Source of the DNA: Adiantum capillus-veneris
Taxonomy: Eukaryota; Streptophyta; Polypodiopsida; Polypodiales; Pteridaceae
DNA: 64,000 bases
Direction of reading: 5' to 3'
Assembly (NCBI GenBank): GCA_014529385.2
Contig: CM043967.1
Location: 128,873,182-128,937,181, forward strand
Shown here: piece by piece, positions 1 through 10,698 of the stretch
How positions within the stretch are numbered: the first letter of the stretch is position 1
Layout of the letters: each line of letters starts with the position of its first letter
The notes under the pieces: model-generated
Told to the model about the DNA's origin: nothing
Databases searched by the model: none
The model's input: only the letters and a program-made list of their open reading frames with translations
Program-made: the position numbers and the translations under genes

Positions 1-978
1 CCGACTAACCTCGTTTGACCAAGCTAGGTGTTAGAGATCTTCTCTTAATACCATGGGGAATGCCTTCCTAATAATCAATGGTTACTTAGGTTCTTAATCC
101 AATTTAGGCAGCATTGTATGAAATCTACTAGGGCTTAGTCCCTATTGACCTTTAGCTTAAGTATTATAAAGGGAGTTTACTAGTGTGATGAGCCTTGGGA
201 GGTGTAACAGTGTCATATGACCCCCCAAAGTTACAAAATTAAAATGCTGAAAACGAAGAAACAAAAAATCAAAGTACCACAATGTAAAATCTTAAACTAG
301 AAGAGAAATCTCATCTTGATTTGGTACTTCACTCACATGTATCGCCTATGGTACTAGAGCCCTAGAGGTTCCCAGTGTGGGTGCTTTTCCTTGAAAAGCA
401 AAAAACCGAAGGCATACAAAATAAGCACACACATCAAAATTGAATCACTGTGAAAAGACTTTGGGGGGTCAAAGAAAGGTAATCAGTCAAGCGATGATGT
501 CATGAGAAATTCCTTTTATCATATCTTAACTACAAGGTCTTCTAGGGATAGCCTCTAGTCAGCCCTCGAACATGAAATACTTGGCTCTCACGATTAAACA
601 ACTTAATTGACCAGAGAAAATTAAGAAGCTTATCCATGGTATTAATAGTCAATCTTTAGTGCCTTTCGACCGTTAAATTAGCAACCCCAGACTTGTTTAA
701 TTTTTTACCTTTACAGTTGTTTATGTGTCTGATTATATTGCAATTTAATGTTTATTGCTGACAAAAGGTTTAAAATTCTGTTACCAATCAAATTGTCTGC
801 CTACAACTGCATATGCTTTTTAATTCTATATGAGAATGCAATTACTGTGCCAATGTTGTTTGATTTTGTAGTGACTGAAGAAGGCTAAGGACATTCATCT
901 CAAATTCTCTTCCACCTCGACGAACGCACTGCAACTCAATAGCTTCCGAGGACGGAATCTACATCAGGAAGGGGGGCA
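1..978 (+). other. Non-coding 3' internal remnant of an X-family element
   Basis: No open frame of useful length is present and the base composition is AT-rich. The last 13 bases (966-978) are purine-rich (AGGAAGGGGGG then CA) and lie directly before an LTR-type TGTTAACC start, as expected for the polypurine tract at the 3' end of an LTR element. I infer that this stretch is the degraded 3' internal part of the element whose 3' LTR follows. No host gene is visible. Confidence 0.45.
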
Positions 979-1294
979 TGTTAACCCTCACGGCTCACGG
1001 ACACCCTATCACCTACAACGGATGTTGTATTATTTACTTGGTAGAGTCAGGTATCGGGCTTGTCGGTCCAATAGGAAAAGGGTAAGAGTGATCGCCAATG
1101 AGAGGCGCACTCTAACTGGAACATTAAAGGAACTGGTTGGCTAAGCATGGGCGCCCAACTGTGAATGGGGTAAGCTCATATAAAAGTCAACTAAACCTAA
1201 AATTCACTCATTCTCTCATTTGTGCAATTGAAGAGTGCTCTTACTCCATCTCCATCTTTTTCTTCTTCATCTCCTTGTGTGTGTGTGTGTATGC

Positions 1295-1331
<37 letters not shown>

Positions 1332-1565
1332 CGATCGAGCATTGCGGCGGCACGATGGTGGCGAGGCGGTTGAGCGCGGCATAGCGGCATCTCCCTCTTC
1401 TTCGGGGCGAGGAATCCTCCACGAAGCAAGCGTAGAGCGGTGAGTGACACACCATCGTCATCTTTGAGCTTACTAGTTTAGGCTTGTTGTGTGCTGGAGC
1501 CATTTGTGGCTCGCACGCGGTGTATCAGCAAGTTCCTTGCATTGACACGTCGACATACGCGCACA
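979..1565 (+). repeat. LTR of family X (probable 3' LTR)
   Basis: The segment starts TGTTAACC and ends CGCGCACA. From about 1140 to its end it matches the reverse complement of 40299-40709, and in that copy the LTR is followed by a primer site, which fixes the 3' boundary. A TATA box (TATAAAAG) lies at 1179-1186 and a GA run at 1297-1329. The bases on the two sides (GGGCA and AGTTA) do not match, so this is not a clean insertion or simple solo LTR. The Gypsy protease frame of G1 is open right up to its end, so the X LTR cuts off the 5' part of G1. Confidence 0.7.
1297..1329 (+). repeat. (GA)n microsatellite in the X LTR
   Basis: An uninterrupted GA run of about 33 bases, roughly 115 bases after the LTR TATA box, therefore in the probable transcribed leader. 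The minus-strand copy of the LTR has a mixed CA/CT run at the same place (about 40520-40572). The long ORFs over it encode only low-complexity Ser-Leu or Arg-Glu and are not genes. Confidence 0.9.
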
Positions 1566-2882
1566 AGTTATCAGGATGAAGGATTCAAAAAGTACATATT
1601 CTATGTTGTTGGGGAGGCCATGGTTTCGCACGGCTAAGATGAAACAAGATTGGGGAAAGAATGAAGTGACGGTTACGAAAGGAAGGAGAGAAGTTACATT
1701 ACCAATGGGGCCCAAGAAGGAATTGTCAGAAGAGACGAAGCCAATGTTGGCACAAGCAATTAACATGTATGAAGAATTGTAGGATGATGAAGAAGCATAT
1801 TTCCTAGCATCAAATCCAACAAATTGTTCTCGTATTTGAGGTAGATGTGGAGCAGATCATTGACAAATATGTAGAAAAAGAGAACAGTTTGGGAATTGAT
1901 CAGTTGCAGGGGAATACATATGGTGTGGAACAAGAAAATTTAGAAGAGAAGAAAATCCGAGAGGAAACTGTGATGGAGGATTCAGAATTGGAGCCAAAGG
2001 CGGCAATTCAGAGAGCGGAAGCTCTGTATGATAAGATGATAAAGAAAGTTTCTCGAGTAAAGGAGGATGATTTACATTATCTTAATTTGGGAACGGAGGA
2101 TCATCCAAAGATGGTAAGAGTTAGTGTTCATTTGGAGGAAGGCTTCAAGGAGGACTTGAAGGAATTACTGTTGGAGTATATTGATGTCTTTGCATGGGAT
2201 TATTCTGATTTGAAAGGCATGGATCCTCAAGTGTATAAGCATCATATAAATTTGAAAACGGATGTTGTTCCAGTGATTCAACAAAGATACAGGATGAATC
2301 CAAATTATGCCTAGAAGGTGAAAGAAGAATTGGATAAATTGTTGAATGCAGGGTTTATAGTGCGAGTGGATCAGGCGGAATGGTTGTCACCAATTGTAGT
2401 GGTACCCAAGAAGTCGGGGAAGTTAAGGGTTTGTGTGGATTACAGAAAATTGAATGCAGCAACAATTGCAGATCCATTTCCATTGCCTTTTATTGATTTA
2501 GTTCTGGATGATGTAGTGGAACATGAGATGTACACTTTTCTTGACGGCTTTTCAAGGTACAATCAAATACCAATGGCTGAGGAGGATATTGGAAAAACTG
2601 CTTTTATCATAGAATGGGGAGCTTTTGCATATACAGTGATGAGCTTTGGATTGAAGAATGGACCACCATCGTTTTCGAAGGCAGCTTTTAAAACCTTTGA
2701 GCCACATTTGACAGATTTTATGAGGATTTTTATGGATGATTTTTCAGTTTTTGGGGAAAAAGTCAGGCATCTGGAATATTTGAGGAAGTGTTTTGAAAGA
2801 TGTAGGATGTTTCGGATGTCACTTAATCCACAAAAGTGTGCAATAGAAGTACAGAAGGGAAAATTGTTAGGACATATTATCT
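1566..2882 (+). pseudogene. G1 Gypsy pol, first part: protease end and reverse transcriptase
   Basis: The frame opens inside the aspartic protease C-terminus (YSMLLGRPWF at about 1597-1626). It then passes through a linker to the reverse transcriptase. The RT carries the first aspartate region FLDGFSRYNQIP and the catalytic FMDDFSVFG, a form typical of the Athila/Tat branch of Gypsy elements. Breaks are TAG at 1780-1782, TAG at 2312-2314, and a frameshift near 1840. Both TAGs sit where a glutamine codon fits. Gag and the front of the protease are missing because the X LTR replaces them. The RT stops after LLGHI, where C1 is inserted, and resumes in frame at 8336. The product would copy element RNA into DNA in cytoplasmic particles, but this copy is dead. 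Confidence 0.85.
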
Positions 2883-3619
2883 TGTTAAGTATGGAGCCTG
2901 ATTTACCCTTGTAATTTTCTGTAGTAAAAGCGCACATTTGTAAGGCCCCCATTATGAGGAGAAGCCATCGTGCGTGAAGGAAAATCACTCACAGGAAACC
3001 AAAATTTTCACGGACAAGAATCAGGGGAAACTTTAAAGGCCTCGGGGGCGGAGGCCCCCGAGACTCTTTTTTCGCCGGAATATTATGGCCGGTAGTCAAT
3101 GGCCGGTGGCCGGTGGTCGAAAGTCAATCGCCGATGGCCGGTAGCCGAATTCAATGGCCGGTGGCTGAATTCAAAAGCGGACTTGTCTTCTCAAGGGCGG
3201 CCACACATGGGCGGATTGGAGGGTCCGATTTGGACTTATTCGCACAAGGGCGGCTACACATGGCTGTCTCTCATAAGAGAGGGTAGCCCTTTTGGCCTAT
3301 AAAAGAAGGCCATTTCTACACAAATTTCATAGTGTGAAGTTGATGCAACAAGGTGAGTGTGAGGTGGTGAGAGTGAAGCAAGACGGGAGCTCCATTAAGG
3401 GTATAATCCCTTTGTAAACTACTTCTTGTTTTGAAGTACTAAAGCCATTGAGTGGCTGCTTTCCCGTGGACATAGCCCACATTGGGTGAACCACGTATAT
3501 CGTGTGTACTCTCTCTCTCTCTCTCTCTCTCCACTCTATAATATCGTGTATATAAATCTGTCTCTCTTCATTAAGTAATCTACTCAATTATCTATTTAGC
3601 TACGTCTTATTTCCTAACA
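2883..3619 (+). repeat. C1 5' LTR
   Basis: Starts TGTTAAGTATGGAGCC and ends TTTCCTAACA. The TATA box CCTATAAAAG is at 3296-3305, and a CT run at 3509-3531 lies in the transcribed part. The U3 region at about 3084-3175 holds an imperfect minisatellite built on ATGGCCGGTGGCCG followed by TCA or AATTCA. Its copy number differs between the three LTRs of this family in the window. Confidence 0.95.
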
Positions 3620-3621
3620 AC

Positions 3622-3633
3622 TGGTATCAGAGC
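3622..3633 (+). other. Primer-binding site (initiator Met tRNA)
   Basis: TGGTATCAGAGC, the usual plant Copia primer site for initiator methionine tRNA, two bases after the 5' LTR end. Confidence 0.95.
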
Positions 3634-3692
3634 AAGGTTTTCTCGTAGCTAAATTATATCAAGGAAAGGATTCCTTGAATTGAGTGGGAGTT

Positions 3693-4500
3693 ATGGCGGA
3701 GGAAGGGAAGCTCAAGATTGAGAAGTTCAACGGCAAAAACTACCAACATTGGAAGATGCAGATTGAAGACTATCTCTACCAGAAGAACCTCTATTTGCCA
3801 CTAGGCGGTCTTTCGAAGAAGCCCGCAACAATGGCAGATGAAGCATGGATTGTCCTTGATCGAAAGGCACTGGGAACAATCCGGTTAAGCTTGGCGTCAA
3901 CGGTGGCCTTCAATGTTTCAGAGATGAAGACCACGGAGGACTTGATGAAGTCACTTGACGACTTCTACGAGAAACCATCGGCATCCAATAAGGTATTTCT
4001 TATGAAGCGCTTGTTCAATCTAAAGATGGCAGAGAATGGTTCAGTTGCAGAACACCTAAATGACTTTAACACAAACATAAGTCAACTTCGATCAGTGAAA
4101 ATAAATTTCGATGATGACGAAGTGCGAGCTCTCCTTATACTATCATCTCTACCGGATAGTTGGGACAGCCTTGTGATGGCTGTAAGTAATTCTATCTCTG
4201 GCACAAATACTCTTAAGTTTGATGATGTTGTGGGTGTTCTGTTAAGTGAGGAAATGCGAAGGAGAAGCACAGGAGAATCATCAAGTGCTGCACTATCAGT
4301 GGAAACAAGAGGAAGGCTTAAGGAGAGGTTCAAAAACTAAAAGGGTCGTGATCGCTCAAGGCGGAGCAAGTCACGCACAAAGTTAGTTCTTGAATGTTGG
4401 AACTGCGGCAAGAAGGGCCACGTCAAGAAGCATTGTTGGTCCAAGAAGAAGAAGGAGACAGTCTCAAGACAACAAGACAACATCGGAGGCCAATGTGGCA
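3693..4500 (+). pseudogene. C1 gag
   Basis: Copia-type gag (UBN2 class): the N-terminus has KFNGKNYQHWKMQIEDYL and the C-terminus a complete CCHC zinc knuckle (CWNCGKKGHVKKHC, near 4395-4436). The first ATG in frame is 3693; the GTG at 3684 is less likely. A TAA at 4338-4340 cuts the frame before a basic linker and the zinc knuckle, which remain in the same frame. A frameshift near 4465 separates gag from protease. The family role is capsid assembly and RNA packaging. Confidence 0.9.
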
Positions 4501-7500
4501 GATAAAGTAGAGCAAGATGCTCTAATTCTCTCATTAGACAATGTGTCTAATTCCTGGATAGTAGATTCCGGGGCTTCATTCCATGCGACACCACACAAGA
4601 AACATTTCCAACACTACACCAAAGGTGATTTTGGGTATGTATACTTGGGAGATGATGAAGCTTGTGAGATTGTCGGCAAAGGTACAGTTTCTGTCAAAAC
4701 TGCTAACGAAAATGAATGGAAGCTTAAAGATGTTAGGCATGTTCCTTCTCTTCGCAAAAATTTGTTCTCTACAGGACAATTGGACGATGAAGGTCACAAC
4801 ATTGCATTCGGAAACAAACGGTGGAAGATCTCAAAGGGATCTTTGGTGGTTGCCAAGGGTGAAAAAGTCGGTACACTTTACTTGTGTACTGTTAGCACGC
4901 AACCTTCAGCTTATGCAACAACTACAGAAGTTGACAGTGCGGTGTGGCACTACCGACTTGGGCATATGAGTGCCAAAGGAATGCAAATCCTTCAAACAAA
5001 GAAGCTTCTACCAGGTTTGAAAGAAGTGGACTTAGAGTTCTGTGAAGATTGTGTTTATGGTAAACAAAAGAGGGTAAAATTTTAAAAATCAGGAAATGAA
5101 AGAAAAAATAAAAAACTTGAGTTGGTTTATTCTAATGTTTGGGGTCCTGCAAGTACACCATCACTTGGTGGCTCATTGTACTATGTAACATTCATAGACG
5201 ATGCGACTAGGAAAACATGGGTTTATGTCATGAAGAATAAATCCGATGTATTTTCCATATTTCAAAGGTGGAAAGCCTTTGTGGAGAATAAAACAGGTAC
5301 CAAGGTTAAATGCCTCAGATCCGACAATGGAGGCGAATATTGCAGCCAAGCTTTTGAAAGCTTTTGTGCTAGCAATGGCATTCGGAGGCAAAGGACAACC
5401 CCAAGGACACCTCAACAAAATGGGATTTCGGAAAGGATGAACAGGACAATCATGGAACGAGCAAGAAGCATGCGGCTACATGCAGGCCTACCGCTTAAGC
5501 TTTGGGCGGAAGCTGTAAGTACGTCTGTGTACTTAATCAATCGGTCACCCTCAACGGCATTGGATGGGGGAGTTCCAGAAGAGGCATGGACAGGTAAACC
5601 GGTGAATTATGCATTTCTCAAAGTGTTTGGGTGTGAGGCTTTCATGCACATAGATAGAAGCCTAAGATCAAAGTTAGATGCAAAGTCCAAAAAGTGTTTC
5701 TTCATTGGCTATGGAGAAGGAGACTTTGGGTATCGCCTATGGAATCCTGAAGATGGTAAAATCTTAAGGAGTAGGGATGTAATTTTTAACGAACAAAATA
5801 TGTACAAAGATTACTTGGAAAGAAAACAAACAAAAGAAACAGGTGATGAGTACATGGAGCTTGAGGACGGTGAAGACTCAAGGACTGCAAATGGTGACAA
5901 TGTGCATCAACGTCAACCAAATGAGGAGCCTCAACCTATTCCCCGAAGATCTACAAGAGCAAGTAGACCTCCAAAAAGTTTTGTTCCTTCCTTCAACCAT
6001 CTCTTGATCTCAGATTCTGGAGAGCCGGAATCATATGAAGAAGCTATGCAACATGAATCCAAAGAAGAATGGACGAAGAGCACGCAAGTGGAGATGGACT
6101 CACTACATCGCAACCAAACATGTGAGTTGGTTGAGTTGCCTAAAGGTAAGCGGGCACTTCAAAACAAATGGGTGTACAAGCTAAAGGAAGAAGAAGGTGG
6201 GAAGAAAAGGTACAAGTCTAGGCTTGTGGTAAAAGGTTTTTCTCAAAAGAAAGGTATTGACTTCAATGAAATATTTTCTCCTGTTGTAAAAATGAACTCA
6301 ATTAAGCTTGTCTTAAGCCTTGTGGGTGCTCATGATCTAAATCTCGAGCAAATGGATGTAAATACGGCATTCCCTCACGGTGACTTAGAGGAGGAAATCT
6401 ACATGCTTCAACCAAAGGGGTATGAAGTAAAAGGTAAGGAGAAAATGGTTTGCATATTAAAGAAGAGCTTGTATGGTTTAAAGCAAGCATCAAGACAATG
6501 GTACTTTAAGTTTGATCGATGGATATTGGATCATGGATTCACAAGATGCAACTCGGATCACTGCGTCTATGCGAAGAATTTGGGAGATGGGAAATTCATC
6601 ATCCTAATGTTGTATGTTGATGACATGTTGATTGCAAGTGCTAACATGCAGGACATCAAAGACCTAAAAGAGGAGTTGTCTAAATCTTTTTCAATGAAAG
6701 ATTTAGGTGCTGCAAAGAGGATACTTGGTATGAAAATATCAAGGGACGAAGAAGACAATAAAGCTATCTCAAGAAGATTACATCAAGAAGGTACTAGAAA
6801 GGTTTGCAATGCAAAATGCAAAACCAGTTTCTACACCTTTGGCTGGTCATTTTAAACTAATGAAGGATATGTGTCCAAAGACGCAAGAGGAGATAGCCTA
6901 TATGTCTAAAGTTCCATATGCTGCAGCGGTAGGTTCTTTAATGTATGCTATGGTCTGGACAAGGCCAGACATTGCACATGCAGTGGTAGTTGTGAGTAGG
7001 TTCATGGACAACCCAGGTAAAGAGCATTGGCAAGCTGTGAAGTGGATACTTAGGTATCTAAAAGGGACAACAACAAATGCTTTGTATTTTGGAGGAACTG
7101 ATATTTTTCTAGAAGGGTATGCTGATGCAGATATGGCAGGTGACAAAGATACTCGAAGGAGCACTACTGGCTATGTGTTCACAGTTGGAGGCACAGCAGT
7201 AAGCTGGGCTTCAAAGCTGCAGAAAGTGGTTTCACTTTCTACCACGGAAGCAGAGTATGTAGCAATGACGGAGGCAAGCAAAGAAATTATGTGGCTTCAC
7301 AGATTCTTAGAAGAGCTTGGATTCAAACAAGACAATTGTGTCTTGTACAGTGATAGCCAAAGCGCTATCCATCTTGCGAAGAACTCAGCCTTTTATTCAA
7401 GGACAAAGCACATTGAGGTGAGATATCACTTCATACGCACTCTTTTGGAAGAGGGACAACTAAAGCTAGGAAAGGTGCATACAAGTGAAAATCTTGCAGA

Positions 7501-7629
7501 CATGTTTACAAAGGTGGTCAACAAGGAGAAGTTGAGCTTTTGCTCTCTTCAATCGGCATTCAAGGATAAGAAGCCAGAATGGAAAGCAGTCACAGGTTTG
7601 GTTTGGAGATCAGTCTCCAAGTGGGAGAT
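4465..7629 (+). pseudogene. C1 pol: protease, integrase, RT, RNase H
   Basis: In order: protease with DSGASFH (about 4567); the GAG-pre-integrase zinc region (HYRLGHM, CEDC) at 4950-5060; integrase from about 5110; RT with LYVDDMLIAS near 6620; and RNase H from about 7100, with GYADAD, TEAEY and the KHIEVRYHFIR signature. Integrase has the second aspartate (RSDNGGEY) and the glutamate (NGISERMNR), but the first catalytic aspartate is Asn (YSNVWGP instead of the usual S/T-DVWGP). TAA at 5083-5085 breaks the frame before integrase, and a frameshift near 6770-6810 separates RT from RNase H. The motifs place it in the Tork lineage (Tnt1-like). It is inactive as it stands. Confidence 0.92.
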
Positions 7630-8335
7630 TGTTAAGTATGGAGCCTGATTTACCCTTGTAATTTTCTGTGGTAAAAGCGCACATTTGTAAGGCCCCCATT
7701 ATGAGGAGAAGCCATCGTGCGTGAAGGAAAATACCAAAATTTTCACAGACAAGAATCAGGGGCAACTTTAAAGGCCTCGGGGGCGGAGGCCCCAGAGACT
7801 TTTTTTTCACCGGAATATTCTTTTTCACCGGAATATTATGGCCGGTAGTCAATGGCCGGTGGCCGGTGGTCGAATTCAATGGCCGGTGGCCGAATTCAAA
7901 AGCGGACTTGTCTTCTCAAGGGCGGCCACACATGGGCGGATTGGAGGGTCCGATTTGGACTTATTCGCACAAGGGCAGCTACACATGGCTGTCTCTCATA
8001 AGAGAGGACATCCCTTTTGGCCTATAAAAGGAGGCCATTTTTACACACATTTCATAGTGTGAAGTTGATGCAACAAGGTGAGTGTGAGGTGGTGAGAGTG
8101 AAGCAAGGCGGGAGCCCATTAAGGGTATAATCCCTTTGTAAACTACTTCAGGTTTTGAAGTACTAAAGCCATTGAGTGGCTGCTTTCCCGTGGACATAGC
8201 CCACATTGGGTGAACCATGTATATCGTGTGTACTCTCTCTCTCTCTCTACTCTATAATCTCGTGTATATAAATCTCTCTCTCTCCATTAAGTAATCTACT
8301 CAATTATCTATTTAGCTACATCTTATTTCCTAACA
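7630..8335 (+). repeat. C1 3' LTR
   Basis: Matches 2883-3619 from TGTTAAGTATGGAGCC to CTAACA. It lacks about 13 bases near 7730 that the 5' copy has, has one fewer unit of the U3 GGCCGG minisatellite, and carries a small duplication of TTTTTCACCGGAATATT near 7802-7838. The TATA box is near 8022. Confidence 0.95.
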
Positions 8336-10330
8336 TATCTCTCAAGAAGGGATGTCGATTGATGGGGACAAGATCAATGCCATGGTAGCTCCGGAAAATT
8401 TGAAGGCAATGATGCGGTTTGTTGGACAGATCAAATGGCATGGTAGGTATTTATGATATTTGGCAGATGTGAGTGCACCACTTAGTCATTTGACTAAGAA
8501 GGAAGTGGAATTTGTCTGGGGAGAAGCTCAAGAGAAGGCTTTTCAGATTATCAAAAAGATGTTGGTAGTTTCACCTATACTTCAACCACCAAATTGGGAA
8601 TTTCCGTTTCATGTGTATGTTGATGCTTTCGATATGGCAGTAGGAGCTATTTTAATGCAGGAGAAGATTAAGGGATGGTTTAGGCCGGTTTATTATGCTA
8701 GTAGAATGTTGAGAGCACCGGAGAAGAATTACACAGTTACAGAAAGGGAAGCTTTGGGAATGATTTTTTCTTTGGAAAATTTTCGACATTATCTGTTAGG
8801 GAACAAAGTGGTTTTTCATGTGGATCATCAGGCTTTATATTTCTGGTAAAGAAGCCAAAATTGGAAGGCAGATTAGCAAGGTGGATGCTCATGTTGCAAG
8901 AATTTGATTACATAGTTGTTCATACTCCAGGAACTCAGCATGCAGTGGCAGATTACCTCATCAGATTGGAACATAAGGAGGAATTACCAGGAGTATCGGA
9001 TAAATTGCCTGATGCGGATTAGTTCCGAGTGGAAGGACAGTTTTTTGACAATTGGTATGATCAGATGGTTCAGTTTCTGACAGATGGAGTTTTACCTTCG
9101 ACAATGTCTCCGGATCAGAGAAAGAAGTTTTCATTGAGGAGCAGACCATTTCTAATTATAGTTGGAGCATCATATAGAAGAGGAGCAGATCAAATTATAC
9201 GACGATGTGTTCCGGATGAAGAGCAGAAAGCAGTGTTGTAGGAGGCAAATTGAGGATCGGATGGAGGACATTTCTCAGGGGAAATTACAGGTCAAAAATT
9301 TTTACAAGCTGGACTTTGGTGGCCTTTGTTATTGAAGGATGCACATAGTTTTTCTAAGGAATGTGTTCAATGTCAGAAGATGGGGCAGCCTACACAAGGG
9401 GATAGGATGCAGGATCATCCAGTATTTCCATTAGAACCATTTCATAAGTGGGGAATGGATTTTGTAGGCTCAATAAAACCACGGGCAAAGAGGAAAGGTT
9501 CTAGATATATTCTTGTTGCAATAGACTATGCTACCAAATGGGTGGAAGCAGTGGCTTTGAGAGATAATAAAGCAGCAAGTGTAGCAAGGTTTCTATATAA
9601 AAACATTATGACAAGATTTGGATGTCCTATTGAGTTGGTGTCGGATCACGGAACACATTTTTTGAATTCTATGATTCAGGAGTTGACATCCAGACATATG
9701 ATTTTGCATAAGAAATCTACCCCATATCATCCTCAAGAAAATGGGCAGGCAGAAATCTCTAGTAAGTGTTGGTGAGAATTTTTAAGAAGATTGTGTCGGA
9801 AAACAAATCGGATTGGGATGACAAGTTGGATTCAGCACTATGGGCTTTTAGGACAGCTTTTAAGGTGGCAACTGGAATGACACCTTTCAAATTGGTCTTT
9901 GGGATTGAAGCTGTGGTGCCAATGGAATATGTAATTCCAAGTTTGAGATTGTCAGTTCAGTATAAGTTAAGTTCGGAGGAGTCAATTTCTTATAGACATA
10001 AGGAACTGCTTAAATTGGAAGAGGATAGAATTCAGAGTGCCTATTTGGTGGAAATTGGGCAGAAGAGGAGACAAGCATGGATGTCTAGGCAGGTGAAATT
10101 CAAAATTTTTCACAAAGGGGATTGGGTGATATTATACAATTCTAAATTGGGACCACATCTAGGTAAGTTGAAGTTGAGATATTTGGGACCTTATCAGATT
10201 GAATCAGAACAGAGTCAAGGAACATTTTTGTTGAAAGATGTCTTTGGAACAAAGATTGTGAAACCAGTGAATGGATTCACATTGAAGAAATTTTATGGAA
10301 AAGTACCTGAGGTTCCCAAGTGGATGGTCA
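8336..10330 (+). pseudogene. G1 Gypsy pol, second part: RT end, RNase H, integrase
   Basis: Resumes the RT in frame after the C1 target duplication (SQEGMSIDGDKI). RNase H follows at about 8580-8850 (YVDAFDMAVGAILMQ, TEREALGMIFSLENFRHYL). Integrase has the zinc-region end CVQCQ near 9362, then WGMDFVGS (about 9457), SDHGTHFL (about 9643) and NGQAEIS (about 9739), giving D, D and E. The C-terminal part with RYLGPYQIE ends near 10310. Breaks are a frameshift at about 8847, a TAG before the FRVEGQFF segment near 9020, TAG at 9239-9241 and a frameshift near 9770. The integrase style fits the Athila/Tat branch. No second RNase H is seen, unlike G3. Confidence 0.88.
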
Positions 10331-10698
10331 ATAGGGCTGAGGATATTGGGAGTAAATTGTTGATAGTTGGTGTTCGGGGAGTTGCAGTGGAATGTTCAGA
10401 GGCAGAACTGGCAATTTGTTTTAGCAATTCAAAACTTGTCATGGGTTTTGGGATCCGGAATTTGGATTGCGAAATGGAAATGGGAAATCGGGCTATCGAA
10501 TTTGAAGTCTCGAAAGTGGAAAGTTGGAGGAGTGGAATTGAACAAAAGGGTACAGAGGTACTAATAAGTGGGGGTACACATTTTAAGGTAGAAAATTTGC
10601 TTAGTGCTGATGTGACTCACTTAAGGAGGAATAATTTTTGGGCAAATCCTACATGGTGTTCTTGAATCGAGGAGAATTTTCATCATCATAATAGTAAG

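Larger units (their letters stand above)
2883..8335 (+). mobile_element. C1: full-length Tork/Tnt1-like Copia retrotransposon
   Basis: The element has two similar LTRs (2883-3619 and 7630-8335), an initiator-Met primer site, gag, protease, integrase, RT and RNase H in Copia order, and a purine-rich tract (GTGGGAGAT) before the 3' LTR. The 5-bp flanks TATCT at 2878-2882 and 8336-8340 are a perfect target-site duplication. It sits inside the RT gene of G1, so it is younger than G1. The LTRs differ by several small indels. With internal stops and a frameshift, this copy cannot be autonomous. A solo LTR of the same family is at 43185-43949. Confidence 0.95.

Noticed and set aside
979-1565. Solo LTR insertion of X in G1
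   Set aside because: Flanks GGGCA and AGTTA do not match and the left side looks like X internal sequence with a polypurine tract, so truncation or recombination is a better fit.
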